Assembly (NCBI GenBank): GCA_022360095.1
Contig: JAKSDK010001896.1
Span: 1-64,000 of the forward strand
From: Phycisphaerales bacterium
Lineage (GTDB): Bacteria > Planctomycetota > Phycisphaerae > UBA1845 > UTPLA1
Reading direction: 5' to 3'
Length of the DNA stretch: 64,000 nt
In this document: positions 53,724 through 63,127 of the stretch, piece by piece
Layout of the letters: each line of letters begins with the position of its first letter
Position numbering within the stretch: the stretch's first letter is position 1
Made by a program: the position numbers and the translations under genes
The notes under the pieces: model-generated
Told to the model about the DNA's origin: nothing
Seen by the model: the letters and a program-made list of their open reading frames with translations, nothing else
The model's database searches: none

Positions 53724-54032
53724 TTAATTATCTGGGACGGTCACTGTTGTCACCGGGCAGCCGGTGAGCAGATCGTCTTGGACGAACAACGGAATCCCGT
53801 CGGGTGTGGGGTCGATAGGCTGACCGGCTGGATTGACGAACAACGTATCCGGTTGCCCGCAGACATTGATCAAACCGAGGAAGTTTCCGTTGCCATCGAT
53901 CAAGAGACCGCTGGCCGAAACACCAGTGGTCGCCGTTGAGCCGGCGATGGTGCAGAGCGGACCCAACTGCATGATAACGGCCCCCATGGCTAAGTAGCCT
54001 GCGAGGATTTTGATACGAAAACGACGTTTCAT
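53724..54032 (-). CDS. Small exported protein of unknown function
   Basis: 102 residues from ATG 54032 with AGGATCGCTCA just before it. Signal peptide RFRIKILAGYLAMGAVIMQL. The mature part (LGPLCTIAGSTATTGVSASG, LLIDGNGNFLGLINVCGQPD, LTGCPVTTVTVPDN) has three Cys and looks all-beta. It lies 57 bases upstream of the Gly-rich exported gene on the same strand, so they may be co-transcribed. Function unknown. Confidence 0.62.
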   Translation of the reverse strand: MKRRFRIKILAGYLAMGAVIMQLGPLCTIAGSTATTGVSASGLLIDGNGNFLGLINVCGQPDTLFVNPAGQPIDPTPDGIPLFVQDDLLTGCPVTTVTVPDN

Positions 54033-54314
54033 TGAGCGATCCTCCGTGCCCCCCCGGGGCAGGTTCAGTCTCAGGCGGGACATGGTTGGGCAAGGCTTGA
54101 AGGCTGGCTCACCAACCGCCCATATCTTACCTCGTCCCTAGGTGTCTTTCAAGTTGATGCAGATAATAGAAGATAACGTCCGAAAAATCGGGTACTTGGC
54201 GTTAAGCGGCAAGACTTGCCCAAACCCAGGTCGTCCGACTCGACGAGACCGGGCGATCGTGTAGATTACAGCTTTTCACAAGCGTGATATCGAGACGTCT
54301 TGAATAGGTCGATT

Positions 54315-55286
54315 ATGAGAGTTCTCAGCGGCGTACAACCTTCCGGAAAATTGCATCTCGGGAATTACTTTGGGGCCATGAAGCAGCATATCGAGGGGCA
54401 GCTCGAACATGAGAGCTTCATCTTCATTGCCAATTACCATGCCCTGACCACGATTCAGGACCCCGATCGCCTACGGGCACTGACTCTGGACGTCGCTCTG
54501 GACTACCTGGCTCTGGGCCTTGATCCGGATAAAGCATGTCTCTTTCGCCAGAGTGACGTGCCCGAGGTGACGGAACTGGCCTGGATTCTATCGACAGTGA
54601 CCGGCAAGGGCCTGCTTGAAAGAGCCGTAAGCTACAAGGACAAGATCGCCAAAGGACTGTCGCCGTCGATGGGACTATTCAGCTATCCGATCCTCCAGGC
54701 CGCGGACATCCTGATCTATCGCAGCGATGCCGTGCCGGTGGGCAAGGACCAGGTCCAGCACATCGAGATGACCGCCGATATGGCCGGTTATTTCAACAAC
54801 ACCTATGGCTGCGACGTCTTTGTCATCCCGAAACCGAAGCTTAACGAGGCCGCCGTGGTCCCTGGCATCGACGGCGAGAAGATGAGCAAAAGCTACGGCA
54901 ACTCGATCGATCTCTTCGACGAACCAAAGCCGGCCAAAAAGCGGATTATGAGCATCAAGACCGATAGTACGCCGGTCGAAGACCCGAAGGACCCAGATGC
55001 ATGCAACGTCTTCGCCTTGCTTCGCTTGTTCACGAGCGCGGAGGAGACCGAAGAATGGGCAGCGCGTTATCGGAAAGGCGGCATGGGCTACGGCGATGCC
55101 AAGAAGCGAGTGGCGGAATTGTTTGAAGAGAACTTCGGTCCCGCTCGCGAGCGGCGAAAGCAGCTGGCTGACGACCCGGACTACGTCGAAGATGCACTGG
55201 CCTCCGCCGGCCGCAAGGCCCGCGGCTTGGCACAGGAGGTGATGGAGGACGTTCGCCGTGCATGTGGGATTATCATCGCCCAATAA
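54315..55286 (+). CDS. trpS: Tryptophan-tRNA ligase
   Basis: About 323 residues, normal for a bacterial TrpRS. It charges tRNA-Trp with tryptophan using ATP. The class I signatures are PSGKLHLGNYFGAM (HIGH-like) and DGEKMSKSYGNSI (KMSKS). Other family parts are FIANYHALTT, LLERAVSYKDKIAKGLSPSM, ILIYRSDAVPVGKDQVQHIE. ATG 54315 is preferred to the codon at 54300, since the family begins RVLSGVQPSG and AGG lies about seven bases before it. No leader-peptide or T-box was seen upstream. Confidence 0.97.
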   Translation: MRVLSGVQPSGKLHLGNYFGAMKQHIEGQLEHESFIFIANYHALTTIQDPDRLRALTLDVALDYLALGLDPDKACLFRQSDVPEVTELAWILSTVTGKGLLERAVSYKDKIAKGLSPSMGLFSYPILQAADILIYRSDAVPVGKDQVQHIEMTADMAGYFNNTYGCDVFVIPKPKLNEAAVVPGIDGEKMSKSYGNSIDLFDEPKPAKKRIMSIKTDSTPVEDPKDPDACNVFALLRLFTSAEETEEWAARYRKGGMGYGDAKKRVAELFEENFGPARERRKQLADDPDYVEDALASAGRKARGLAQEVMEDVRRACGIIIAQ

Positions 55287-55341
55287 GACCGACTCCCGTG
55301 CTCGTCGAATCTGACCTTGGTGTGATCCGCGTAAGAGACAG

Positions 55342-55803
55342 ATGATTCGTATCGTGTCATTGAAAGACATCGGATCCGTTCGCATCGTCGCGATTGCATC
55401 CGTACTTGGCCTTGGCGGTTGTGTTTCCGAGCCTTTGATCCACTCCGAAATACGCACGGTCATGGATACTCAGGTTTCGGCGTGGAACGCCGGTGACATC
55501 GACGGATTCATGGAGCATTACTGGCAATCGGATGAGCTGACGTTCAGTACTCCGGAAGGCAAGATTCAAGGCTGGCAAGCCACGCTGGATCGTTACAAAA
55601 AGAAGTATCCGACGCGGGAGGCCATGGGCACGCTCAAGTTCACCGGCCTGACCATTTCCTGTGTGGGTGAGGATGCGGCGGATGTGGCCGGACGTTTTCA
55701 TCTTGCTCGTAACGAAGGTCCCTTATCCGGCCGGTTCTTTCTGAAACTGCGACGCATCGATGGCGTTTGGGTGATCGTTCGAGACCACACCGCATCGGAT
55801 TAA
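55342..55803 (+). CDS. SnoaL/DUF4440-like lipoprotein
   Basis: 153 residues. The signal peptide ends LGLGGC, a lipobox. The mature part is an NTF2-like cone fold: EIRTVMDTQVSAWNAGDIDG, FMEHYWQSDELTFSTPEGKI, GWQATLDRYKKKYPTREAMG, GRFFLKLRRIDGVWVIVRDH. Proteins of this group are mostly small-ligand binders or isomerase-like; no function can be fixed here. It lies 55 bases after trpS and may be in its transcript. Confidence 0.83.
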   Translation: MIRIVSLKDIGSVRIVAIASVLGLGGCVSEPLIHSEIRTVMDTQVSAWNAGDIDGFMEHYWQSDELTFSTPEGKIQGWQATLDRYKKKYPTREAMGTLKFTGLTISCVGEDAADVAGRFHLARNEGPLSGRFFLKLRRIDGVWVIVRDHTASD

Positions 55804-56216
55804 TACGACGACATACGTCGTTCAAAAGCATCGACTTCCGCATGGTCCATGGAATGCGGCGATTGCCGCGTTGGGGCGAAGGTGTGCCGAAGGAGTCGCC
55901 CTTCTGAGATCATTTAGTCGCTGTAGGACATGCTGTGCATGCCTCTTGGATGTAGGCATTGTCGTTCAACGGCTTGCAGAGCATGCCCTACGCGACTAGT
56001 GCAAGGAGAAGTTCGGCTCGCCCGGCGAAACGGCGATGTCGGCCAGCCGACAAGCGACTTCTCCAACCCGAGAATCATTCCGGCAATTGCAGCAAAGGAT
56101 TAGGCTCTGATAACCCTCAGCTGTTATTCAACACTGCACAAGTAGAATATCGGGCATTGACATTTTGATCAGCTGAGTACAACTACTCAATTGCGAGCGG
56201 ATATCGTATCAGATTC
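55804..56216. other. Intergenic region holding a large imperfect hairpin
   Basis: No gene is supported. The arms 55915-55938 and 55976-55998 (TAGTCGC...CATGCT...TGC and its near reverse complement) form a stem of about 23 bases with three mismatches. Inside, ATGCCT/AGGCAT makes a second stem. This looks like a REP-like or MITE-like element between the convergent lipoprotein gene and the response regulator gene. Confidence 0.5.
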
Positions 56217-56840
56217 TCAGTTGATCTCGGCGAGAACGGCGAACCTCACAAGTTCACTGAGGTTTTTGGCCTGCATTTTGTGGAGAAGGTGATTGCGATG
56301 GTTCTCGATGGTCCGGGGTGAACGATGAAGTTCCTCGGCGATTTCCGTGGCCGTGTACCCTCTCATCGCATAGTCCAGAATCACGCGCTCCGTGGCGGTA
56401 AGTTGATTGATGGACTTCCGGATACGATCCAGTTCCGCCCGTTTTTCGGCGGCGGCGAGGTCGTTTCCTGCGGCTTTGCGCACCCGTCGAACCAAGTAGT
56501 CGGGGTCGCAAGGCTTCTCCAGGAAGTCGAAAGCGCCCATCCTCATCGCTCGTACGGCGGATGACACTTCACCGTGACCTGTCAGGAAAATCACGGGAAT
56601 TGTTGCGCACATTTCGGAGAGTTTCTCCAGCAGTTCGATGCCCGACATGTGCTCCATGCGTAAATCGAGCACGATGCAACCCGTTTGTTGCCGGTCGAAA
56701 CCGGAAAGAAAATTTTCCGCCGAGGGGCATTCCTGAACATGGAACCCGGCCGTTTCCAACCTCAGACGCAACGACTTGCGCATGCCCGCGTCGTCATCGA
56801 CGACATAGATGATTTGCTCATTCTTTTGCAGAGATGTCAT
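56217..56840 (-). CDS. FixJ-like response regulator
   Basis: 207 residues: receiver domain (residues 9-125) with phospho-acceptor Asp59 in CIVLDLRMEHM, Thr/Ser in VIFLTGHGEV and Lys in FDFLEKPCD; then a LuxR-type helix-turn-helix (about 145-205: LTATERVILDYAMRGYTATE, IAEELHRSPRTIENHRNHLL). This is the FixJ/NarL layout. Its ATG lies 23 bases inside the end of the sensor kinase gene, so they are translated together and are the obvious cognate pair. Targets unknown. Confidence 0.93.
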   Translation of the reverse strand: MTSLQKNEQIIYVVDDDAGMRKSLRLRLETAGFHVQECPSAENFLSGFDRQQTGCIVLDLRMEHMSGIELLEKLSEMCATIPVIFLTGHGEVSSAVRAMRMGAFDFLEKPCDPDYLVRRVRKAAGNDLAAAEKRAELDRIRKSINQLTATERVILDYAMRGYTATEIAEELHRSPRTIENHRNHLLHKMQAKNLSELVRFAVLAEIN

Positions 56841-59800
56841 AAGGCAATTCAAACCCAAAAATCATTCCGCCGTGTGGGTTGTCGTCCAGTGACAGCTTGC
56901 CTCCATGGGCTTCAATGATAGACCGACTAATCGCCAAGCCCAACCCCAGACCTTCTTTTTTTGTCGTAAAAAAAGAATCGAAGACACTACCACGCAATTG
57001 AACGGGGATTCCAGTGCCGTTATCTGACACGGTGACACGCACACGGCATTGTTCGATGAGGTGTCGCGTGTGAACGTCAACACGCCGCCGCTCCGGAGCC
57101 GTGTCCGTCATCGAATCCAAAGCGTTGGTGATAAGGTTAACAGCAACCTGCTTGATTTGCACGGAATCTGCGAGGATTTTTGCGATGGGCTTATCAAGGT
57201 GCACCATGACCGTGATGCCCAACTGTTGTGCCTCAGCCGAGGTCAGCCTGACGGCATCCTGGATGACGTCGTTGATGTCGACGGTGGAGCGGCGTAGCTC
57301 TCGCCGGCGTGTGAAGTTACGTAAGCGGTTCATAATTTCACAGGCGCGCTCGGATTCTTCGATCAAACCGTTCGTGGCGGCACCGATGACACCGTTTTCT
57401 CGTTCCCGATGAACGAGGTCTTGTAAAACGCTGACATAGTTTCGAATCGCGCCGAGCGGTTGATGCAACTCGTGCGACAGGCTGGCGACCATCTCACCGA
57501 CCGAGGAAAGCCGTTGTGCATGGGTCAGAGCCACTTGGTGCTGGCGCATGCCGTCCTCTGCTTCTTTCTGTTCGGTAATGTCACGAGCCAGCGTCAGTCG
57601 GAGTTGTCGGCCGTTCATCGTGAACGGGCGAATGCGGATGGAGACCGGGAACACAGCCCCGTCTTTTCGCCGGTGCCGTGAGTCGAATGCGACCAATTCT
57701 CCGGCAGCCAGGCGTTTCTCAATGTTTTCAGCGAACGCAGTGGTGATGTCCGTATTGAATTCAAACGGTGCTTTACCAATCAACTCGTTTCGCGGGTATC
57801 CCAGGCTCTCGCAGGCCTGTCGATTGACGTCAATGATGCAACCCCCATCGTCGTGTATGAACAACGCGTCGATCGCATGGTCCACAAAGGTTCGATACCG
57901 GGCTTCGCTCCCCCGAAGCGCGTCCTCAACAAGTTTGCGCTCCTTGATCTCCTCCTGAAGCCTCTCGTTTCGTGCACGAATGTTGTGCGTCCTTAGTTTG
58001 TAGGCAACACCAATCGTGCCGATCACAAAGACGAAGCACATGGCTGCGAACCAGTTTGTTTCGTGAAAATAGGGCGACAATGACATGGTGACCGACGCGC
58101 CGGTTTCATTCCAAATGCCGTCGTTGTTGCAGGCGATGACGTGGAACTTGAATTTGCCGTGTGGGACGTTCGTGAAATAAGCCACTCGGCGCGTGCCCGC
58201 CTCTACCCAGTCGTCGTTGTACCCCTCCAGGAAATACCGAAACTGTACTTTCTCGGGTTCCGTAAAACTTAGACCGGTGTATCTTATCTCCAAGTCGCGA
58301 TTGCCCGGGGGGATCCGGAGTTCGCTTTGGGTGTCTATCAAGACGCCGTCGGCTTTGATCGACTCGACGGTCACGTTCGGGGGGATCGTATTGCGCACGA
58401 AGTTTTCGGGATTGATGACGGCCACGCCTTCGATGGTTGGAAACCACATGCGACCATCGGTGGTCCGCAGGCCGTCGGCACCATTGCCCTCGCCGGAGTT
58501 GACCGATGCGCAGTTCATCTCGGAGAGCCTGCCATCCGCCACCGCATTCAATTCGTCCAACGATGCAGCGAAGATCCCGCGGTTGCTGTTTATCCATAGG
58601 TTGCCATTGTCGTCAGGCAGAATTTTTGAAACGGTGTTGTCAAACAGGCCGTCGTTGACGGTGATGCGCGCAAAGCGTCCGTCTTTCAGTCGGGTGATAC
58701 CGCCGCCGTAACTGCCGAACCACATGACACCTTGCTCGTCCTCATAGATTGCGCGAACCTGACCTTGCCCGAGGCCGTCGGTGTGGGTGTAGATTGTCAC
58801 CCGGCCGTTCTCGTAACGTCCGACACCCTTCCAGCCTCCAAACCAGATCGTGCCGTCAGCCGAGTCGTAAATAGAGCGAATCCGCTCGACGGTATTTTCC
58901 GTTCCTGGGATCATGTCGAATTGACCGTCTTCGAACCGGTATAGGGCAAGTCCGCCGGCCCAGAATGATCCGTCTCTCGCTGCAAGTAGCTCGTCGAGCG
59001 GCCCGCCCGGTAGCCCCTCGGCCGTGTAGTAGTGATTCCATTGGCCATCGCGCCGCCGGCTGATACGCCCCTTATGCTCGATCCACAGTGTTCCGTGCGA
59101 GTCATTGGTCATCGCGCGCACACAGCCCTTCACGGGAAACTTTTCATAATCGGGGAAAGGCTCATACGTGTCGTCGCACAGCCGTCGGATGCCGCCGCAA
59201 TCCGCAGCGACCAGAATGGCCCCATCGGCATCGATTGCCAGGGCGTTCATCCCTGATCCTGTTCTGAAGTTGTTGAGCTTAGGGATGAGTCGGTGGACGC
59301 GTCGGTCGTTGAAGCGGACCAGTCCGCCGCTGTTCGTACCGACCCAGACGTTGCCTTCGCGATCCTCGAAAATCGCGCGAAAGCTGATGAGCTTGCTGCG
59401 TAAATCCTGCGACCAGCGGAAATCCTCGGCGATCGAACGATTTGACCCGAAGATGTACAAGCCTTCGCTACTTCCGATCCATATTCGGTTTGTGACGCTC
59501 CCGATGTGGACTTTTTTCACTTGGCCGTCGGGGGAGGCCTTGTGCCTCGTTAATTGACCATGATGCAACTCGCCGATGTCGTGTCCGACGTTAAACCAGA
59601 GACGGCCTTCCCGATCCTCATTGATTGTCCGAACGCCGGGACCTGGAAATCGCAGTTGAAGGCCGCCGTTCTCATAAACAGCCAAGCCATGCCCCGTCCC
59701 GACCCAGAGCTTCCCGGTTGAATCGATATGCATCGACTCCGTATTAAAATCTAGTCCATCGTCTATATCTTTTATTTGGATTTTGCGAAACTTTCCGTTC

Positions 59801-60333
59801 GAAAAGTGAAGCACACCGTGCATCGTCGAAAGCCACATCCCGCCGGTGCCGTCCGTAACGAGATCATTGACGACGCCTAGAACACCCCTTTCGGCTGGTT
59901 CAAAGCTCGTGAATTGGCCATCGCGATAGGACGTCAGCGTTCCCTCTTCGGTGCCGAACCATAGGGTTCCATCATCAGCTTCACACAACGCCGTGACTCG
60001 ATTGCTGGCGATTCCATCCGTGTTCGCAAGATCAAAGACCTTGAACCTGACCCCGTCGAAGCGGACGAGACCAGCAAAGGTTCCAAGCCAAAGGTAGCCG
60101 TCACGCGTTTGAACAATATCGGTGACCGTATTTTGTGGAAGGCCGTCGGCCGACGTCCAGATTTCCATATTGAACCGGCCGGACGTGGATCCGTATTTTC
60201 GATAGGACGGATCATCTTTCGACATATTGACACGGTTCTCGGAAAGCACCGGCGCCGTGAACGTGGCCCAGAGGAAACACACAAACGGCACGTTAATCAT
60301 GCCCGCTAGGGTCCGTGTGTTTTTCGATTTCAT
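56818..60333 (-). CDS. Propeller-type sensor histidine kinase (Reg_prop, Y_Y_Y, PAS, HisKA, HATPase)
   Basis: 1171 residues. After a signal-anchor (NVPFVCFLWATFTAPVL), residues about 45-680 form two seven-bladed propellers of Reg_prop repeats (GLPQNTVTDIVQTRDGYLWL, DREGRLWFNVGHDIGELHHG). A Y_Y_Y domain follows (about 690-760), then a membrane helix (about 778-798, WFAAMCFVFVIGTIGVAYKL), a PAS domain (about 825-945), HisKA with His in LASLSHELHQPLGAIRNYVS and an HATPase end (ITNALDSM, GTGIP, GLGLGLAISRSIIEAHGG). The outside propeller is like that of glycan-sensing hybrid kinases, but the kinase core is FixL/NtrB-like and not hybrid. Confidence 0.94.
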   Translation of the reverse strand: MKSKNTRTLAGMINVPFVCFLWATFTAPVLSENRVNMSKDDPSYRKYGSTSGRFNMEIWTSADGLPQNTVTDIVQTRDGYLWLGTFAGLVRFDGVRFKVFDLANTDGIASNRVTALCEADDGTLWFGTEEGTLTSYRDGQFTSFEPAERGVLGVVNDLVTDGTGGMWLSTMHGVLHFSNGKFRKIQIKDIDDGLDFNTESMHIDSTGKLWVGTGHGLAVYENGGLQLRFPGPGVRTINEDREGRLWFNVGHDIGELHHGQLTRHKASPDGQVKKVHIGSVTNRIWIGSSEGLYIFGSNRSIAEDFRWSQDLRSKLISFRAIFEDREGNVWVGTNSGGLVRFNDRRVHRLIPKLNNFRTGSGMNALAIDADGAILVAADCGGIRRLCDDTYEPFPDYEKFPVKGCVRAMTNDSHGTLWIEHKGRISRRRDGQWNHYYTAEGLPGGPLDELLAARDGSFWAGGLALYRFEDGQFDMIPGTENTVERIRSIYDSADGTIWFGGWKGVGRYENGRVTIYTHTDGLGQGQVRAIYEDEQGVMWFGSYGGGITRLKDGRFARITVNDGLFDNTVSKILPDDNGNLWINSNRGIFAASLDELNAVADGRLSEMNCASVNSGEGNGADGLRTTDGRMWFPTIEGVAVINPENFVRNTIPPNVTVESIKADGVLIDTQSELRIPPGNRDLEIRYTGLSFTEPEKVQFRYFLEGYNDDWVEAGTRRVAYFTNVPHGKFKFHVIACNNDGIWNETGASVTMSLSPYFHETNWFAAMCFVFVIGTIGVAYKLRTHNIRARNERLQEEIKERKLVEDALRGSEARYRTFVDHAIDALFIHDDGGCIIDVNRQACESLGYPRNELIGKAPFEFNTDITTAFAENIEKRLAAGELVAFDSRHRRKDGAVFPVSIRIRPFTMNGRQLRLTLARDITEQKEAEDGMRQHQVALTHAQRLSSVGEMVASLSHELHQPLGAIRNYVSVLQDLVHRERENGVIGAATNGLIEESERACEIMNRLRNFTRRRELRRSTVDINDVIQDAVRLTSAEAQQLGITVMVHLDKPIAKILADSVQIKQVAVNLITNALDSMTDTAPERRRVDVHTRHLIEQCRVRVTVSDNGTGIPVQLRGSVFDSFFTTKKEGLGLGLAISRSIIEAHGGKLSLDDNPHGGMIFGFELPYDISAKE

Positions 60334-60568
60334 GATATGACTCTATTCAACGGGTCCAGGGGCGACTCATCGTCACCGGCTTCCGCATGCCGTTCGCGTC
60401 CTTTCTTTCGGCAACCGACCCGACTCAATACCGTTTGTAAGGCGTATTAATTTTATGGTGTTTTGTCTGCTTGTCCCAGTCTTGTTTTCAGGAGACGATT
60501 CCCCGCGTCTCGCAGGGCGGTGGCCTCGGCCTCGCATCGGGCGGCGTCTTCTATTACGATGAGGGGAA

Positions 60569-61366
60569 ATGACCGATTATCGCGTACAAACCGACGTCTA
60601 CAACGGCCCGCTGGACCTGTTGTTGTATCTCATCCGGCGTGATGAGATCGATATCTACGATATTCCCGTGGCCCGCGTGACGGAGCAGTATGTCGAATAC
60701 GTTGAGCTGCTCAAGGTGATTGATCCGAACGTCGCGGGCGATTTTCTGGTCATGGCCACCGTGTTGATGGAGCTGAAATCGCGCATGCTTCTGCCGCGGC
60801 CGGTGGTCGAGGACGGCGAGCCGGAGGACTTGGCCGATCCTCGTTTGGAATTGGTACGGCAACTGCTCGAATACAAAAAATTCAAGGACGCATCCTTTGA
60901 ATTGAACCGTGCCGCCGATATTCAGGCCCAGCGCTGGCCTCGTGTTCCGGCTCGATTCAAACCGGAGGGGACCGGTGAGGTCGATCTGGATGACGTGCAG
61001 ATTTGGGATCTGGTGGCTTCGTTCAATAAGATCATGTCGGCCATCGGTGCGGGCCAGGTCACGCATGACGTTGTTTTCGATGACACGCCGATTTCGCTGC
61101 ATGCTGCGGACATTCTGGATCGTCTGGATCGCGAGGGTGGTTCGTTGATGTTCGCGGATATTTTTGTCGGCCGGAATAAGGTGGAGATGATCGGATTGTT
61201 TCTGGCTCTGCTTGAGTTGATGCGGCAGAGGCGTGTCCGAGTAACCCAGGAGGTCCCGATGGACCCGATTCGGATCAACCTCCTCTCGCCGGAGCCCATT
61301 GAAGTCGGCGATGAATGGAAGCCGGCCATTCATGAAGCGCTCACAGGATTGGAAACCAACGAATAG
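60569..61366 (+). CDS. scpA: Segregation and condensation protein A
   Basis: 265 residues, the kleisin of the bacterial SMC-ScpA-ScpB condensin. Family signatures are VQTDVYNGPLDLLLYLIRRD, IDIYDIPVARVTEQYVEYVE, DFLVMATVLMELKSRMLLPR, then a variable middle and the C-terminal winged-helix part (FVGRNKVEMIGLFLALLELM, RQRRVRVTQEVPMDPIRINL). It bridges the SMC heads. GAGGGGAA precedes the ATG. scpB is not next to it. The RidA-family gene begins 19 bases after its stop, so scpA, the RidA gene and mtnA likely form an operon. Confidence 0.95.
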   Translation: MTDYRVQTDVYNGPLDLLLYLIRRDEIDIYDIPVARVTEQYVEYVELLKVIDPNVAGDFLVMATVLMELKSRMLLPRPVVEDGEPEDLADPRLELVRQLLEYKKFKDASFELNRAADIQAQRWPRVPARFKPEGTGEVDLDDVQIWDLVASFNKIMSAIGAGQVTHDVVFDDTPISLHAADILDRLDREGGSLMFADIFVGRNKVEMIGLFLALLELMRQRRVRVTQEVPMDPIRINLLSPEPIEVGDEWKPAIHEALTGLETNE

Positions 61367-61385
61367 AGGGTGACTTGCGATTCCA

Positions 61386-61850
61386 ATGAAACCTTCGCAA
61401 CGATTAAAAGAACTAGGCATTACACTGCCGACAGCACCGGCGCCGGTCGGGTCCTACGTGCCGGGAATCCGGACCGGAAATCTGGTGATGGTGAGCGGGC
61501 AGATTCCGATCAAGGACGGAGTCATTACGGTCAAGGGAAAAGTAGGGCGGGACGTCACATTGGAAGAGGCCAATGGCGCGGCGCGACAGTGCGCCTTGAA
61601 CGCCCTGGCCATTGCCGCCGAGACCGCCGGCGGCGTCGACGTCATCGCTCGGATCGTTCGGCTTGCCGTCTATGTCGATAGTGCGCCTGGTTTCACGGAC
61701 CAACCCAAGGTGGCCAATGGAGCCAGCGATCTGATGGTCGAGGTTTTCGGCGACGCCGGCAAGCACGTCCGGGCTGCCGTGGGTGCCAACGAGTTGCCGC
61801 TCGGTTCGGCTGTCGAAGTGGAACTCCTGGCGGAAGTGGACTCGGCATGA
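61386..61850 (+). CDS. RidA/YjgF-family protein
   Basis: 154 residues of the long RidA type: GSYVPGIRTGNLVMVSGQIP, LEEANGAARQCALNALAIAA, VIARIVRLAVYVDSAPGFTD and HVRAAVGANELPLGSAVEVE. The Arg in HVRAAVG aligns with the active-site Arg of enamine/imine deaminases, so hydrolysis of reactive enamine metabolites is possible. The stop overlaps the mtnA start by ATGA. Long-form members often have roles that differ from RidA. Confidence 0.9.
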   Translation: MKPSQRLKELGITLPTAPAPVGSYVPGIRTGNLVMVSGQIPIKDGVITVKGKVGRDVTLEEANGAARQCALNALAIAAETAGGVDVIARIVRLAVYVDSAPGFTDQPKVANGASDLMVEVFGDAGKHVRAAVGANELPLGSAVEVELLAEVDSA

Positions 61851-62920
61851 CCGTCCCCCGCCAGCTCGAGGCGATCCGTCCTTTGTGGTGGAATCCGGAC
61901 ATCGCACCCCACGGCGCACTGGAGTTGATCGATCAAACACGCTTGCCGGGCGAAACAGTTTGCCTGACTTGTACGACACTTCAATCCGTTTGGGACGCCA
62001 TTAAGACATTGCAGGTTCGCGGCGCGCCGGCCATTGGCGTGGCGGCGGCCTATGGTGTGATCGTCGGTTTGGACGAACGTTCGCCGACCGATGAGACCTG
62101 GCCGGATTTGGTGGACAAGGCTTGCGATCATCTCGCCACAAGTCGCCCGACCGCAGTCAATTTGTTTTGGGCACTCGGACGTATGCGGAATCATGCTCGA
62201 AGGCTCGCAGACCAAAGCTGGCGGCAGGCCAGAATTGCCTTGCTGGACGAGGCTCACAGAATTCGCGATGAGGACGCCGCCATGTGTCGCGCGATTGGCG
62301 AAGCGGGTCAGCATCTTGTGCCTGAGAATGGCGGCATCATCACGCACTGCAACGCCGGAGCCCTGGCGACCAGTGAGTACGGCACTGCTTTGGCCGTGAT
62401 GTATGCGGCCCATCACCGCGGTCGAAAGTTCACGGCCTATGTGGATGAGACGCGTCCGCTGTTGCAGGGTTCTCGGCTGACGGCGTGGGAGTTGCAACAG
62501 GCCGGGATCAACACCATGTTGATCTGCGACAACATGGCTGCCGTGATGATGAAAGAGGGCAAAGCGCAGATCGTGATTACCGGGGCCGATCGAATCGCCG
62601 CCAACGGCGATACGGCAAATAAGATCGGCACGTATGGCCTGGCCGTCCTGGCTGCCGCCCATGATCTGCCGTTCTACGTCGCTGCCCCGAGCTCGACCTT
62701 TGACCTGGCGTTGAAGGACGGTTCGGTCATTCCCATTGAGCAGCGCGATCCGTCGGAAGTGCGGACCGTCATGGATCGTCAAACGGCTCCGGATGACGTT
62801 CCGGTCTGCAATCCCGCGTTTGACGTGACGCCGGCTCGGCTTATTACCGGAATCATCACGGAGAAGGGTGTTATCAGCCCCGTCACGACCCAAGCCATTC
62901 AAACCGCCCTCCAAGATTGA
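61847..62920 (+). CDS. mtnA: S-methyl-5-thioribose-1-phosphate isomerase
   Basis: 357 residues. It converts methylthioribose-1-phosphate to methylthioribulose-1-phosphate in methionine salvage. Family parts are VRGAPAIGVAAAYGVIVGL, ITHCNAGALATSEYGTALAV, YVDETRPLLQGSRLTAWELQ, DNMAAVMMKEG, VITGADRIAANGDTANKIGT. The Cys in THCNAG and the Asp in TGADRIA are the usual catalytic residues. It overlaps the RidA-family gene by four bases. Related eIF2B-alpha-like enzymes are excluded by the TGADRIAANGD and NAGALAT motifs. Confidence 0.96.
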   Translation: MTVPRQLEAIRPLWWNPDIAPHGALELIDQTRLPGETVCLTCTTLQSVWDAIKTLQVRGAPAIGVAAAYGVIVGLDERSPTDETWPDLVDKACDHLATSRPTAVNLFWALGRMRNHARRLADQSWRQARIALLDEAHRIRDEDAAMCRAIGEAGQHLVPENGGIITHCNAGALATSEYGTALAVMYAAHHRGRKFTAYVDETRPLLQGSRLTAWELQQAGINTMLICDNMAAVMMKEGKAQIVITGADRIAANGDTANKIGTYGLAVLAAAHDLPFYVAAPSSTFDLALKDGSVIPIEQRDPSEVRTVMDRQTAPDDVPVCNPAFDVTPARLITGIITEKGVISPVTTQAIQTALQD

Positions 62921-63127
62921 TGGTGGATTCTAACGTTCCTCCTGCTTTCGTGTCTTACTCCTCGTGAAGTGTTGGGAAACGCTTGTGCATGAGGTGCACA
63001 TCGTGGCAACTTTCTCCGCGACTTCACGAAACCAATCCGACCAACGGTACCCAGCCGGAGGCGGTCGGGACGGTCTCGGCCGATGGTCCGGCAGTGTCGA
63101 TTGGTAGTCATGAAAGCGAGGTAACTC
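62921..63127. other. Upstream region of the candidate RiPP locus
   Basis: About 200 bases between mtnA and the cysteine-rich peptide gene. GTGCA-TGAGG-TGCAC (62984-62998) is a small inverted repeat that may be an operator. No consensus promoter was seen, so either readthrough from mtnA or a non-consensus promoter may drive the locus. Confidence 0.35.

Noticed and set aside
61670-62914. Leftward 414-codon frame opposite mtnA
   Set aside because: Shadow of mtnA and the RidA gene; no family features and no ribosome site.
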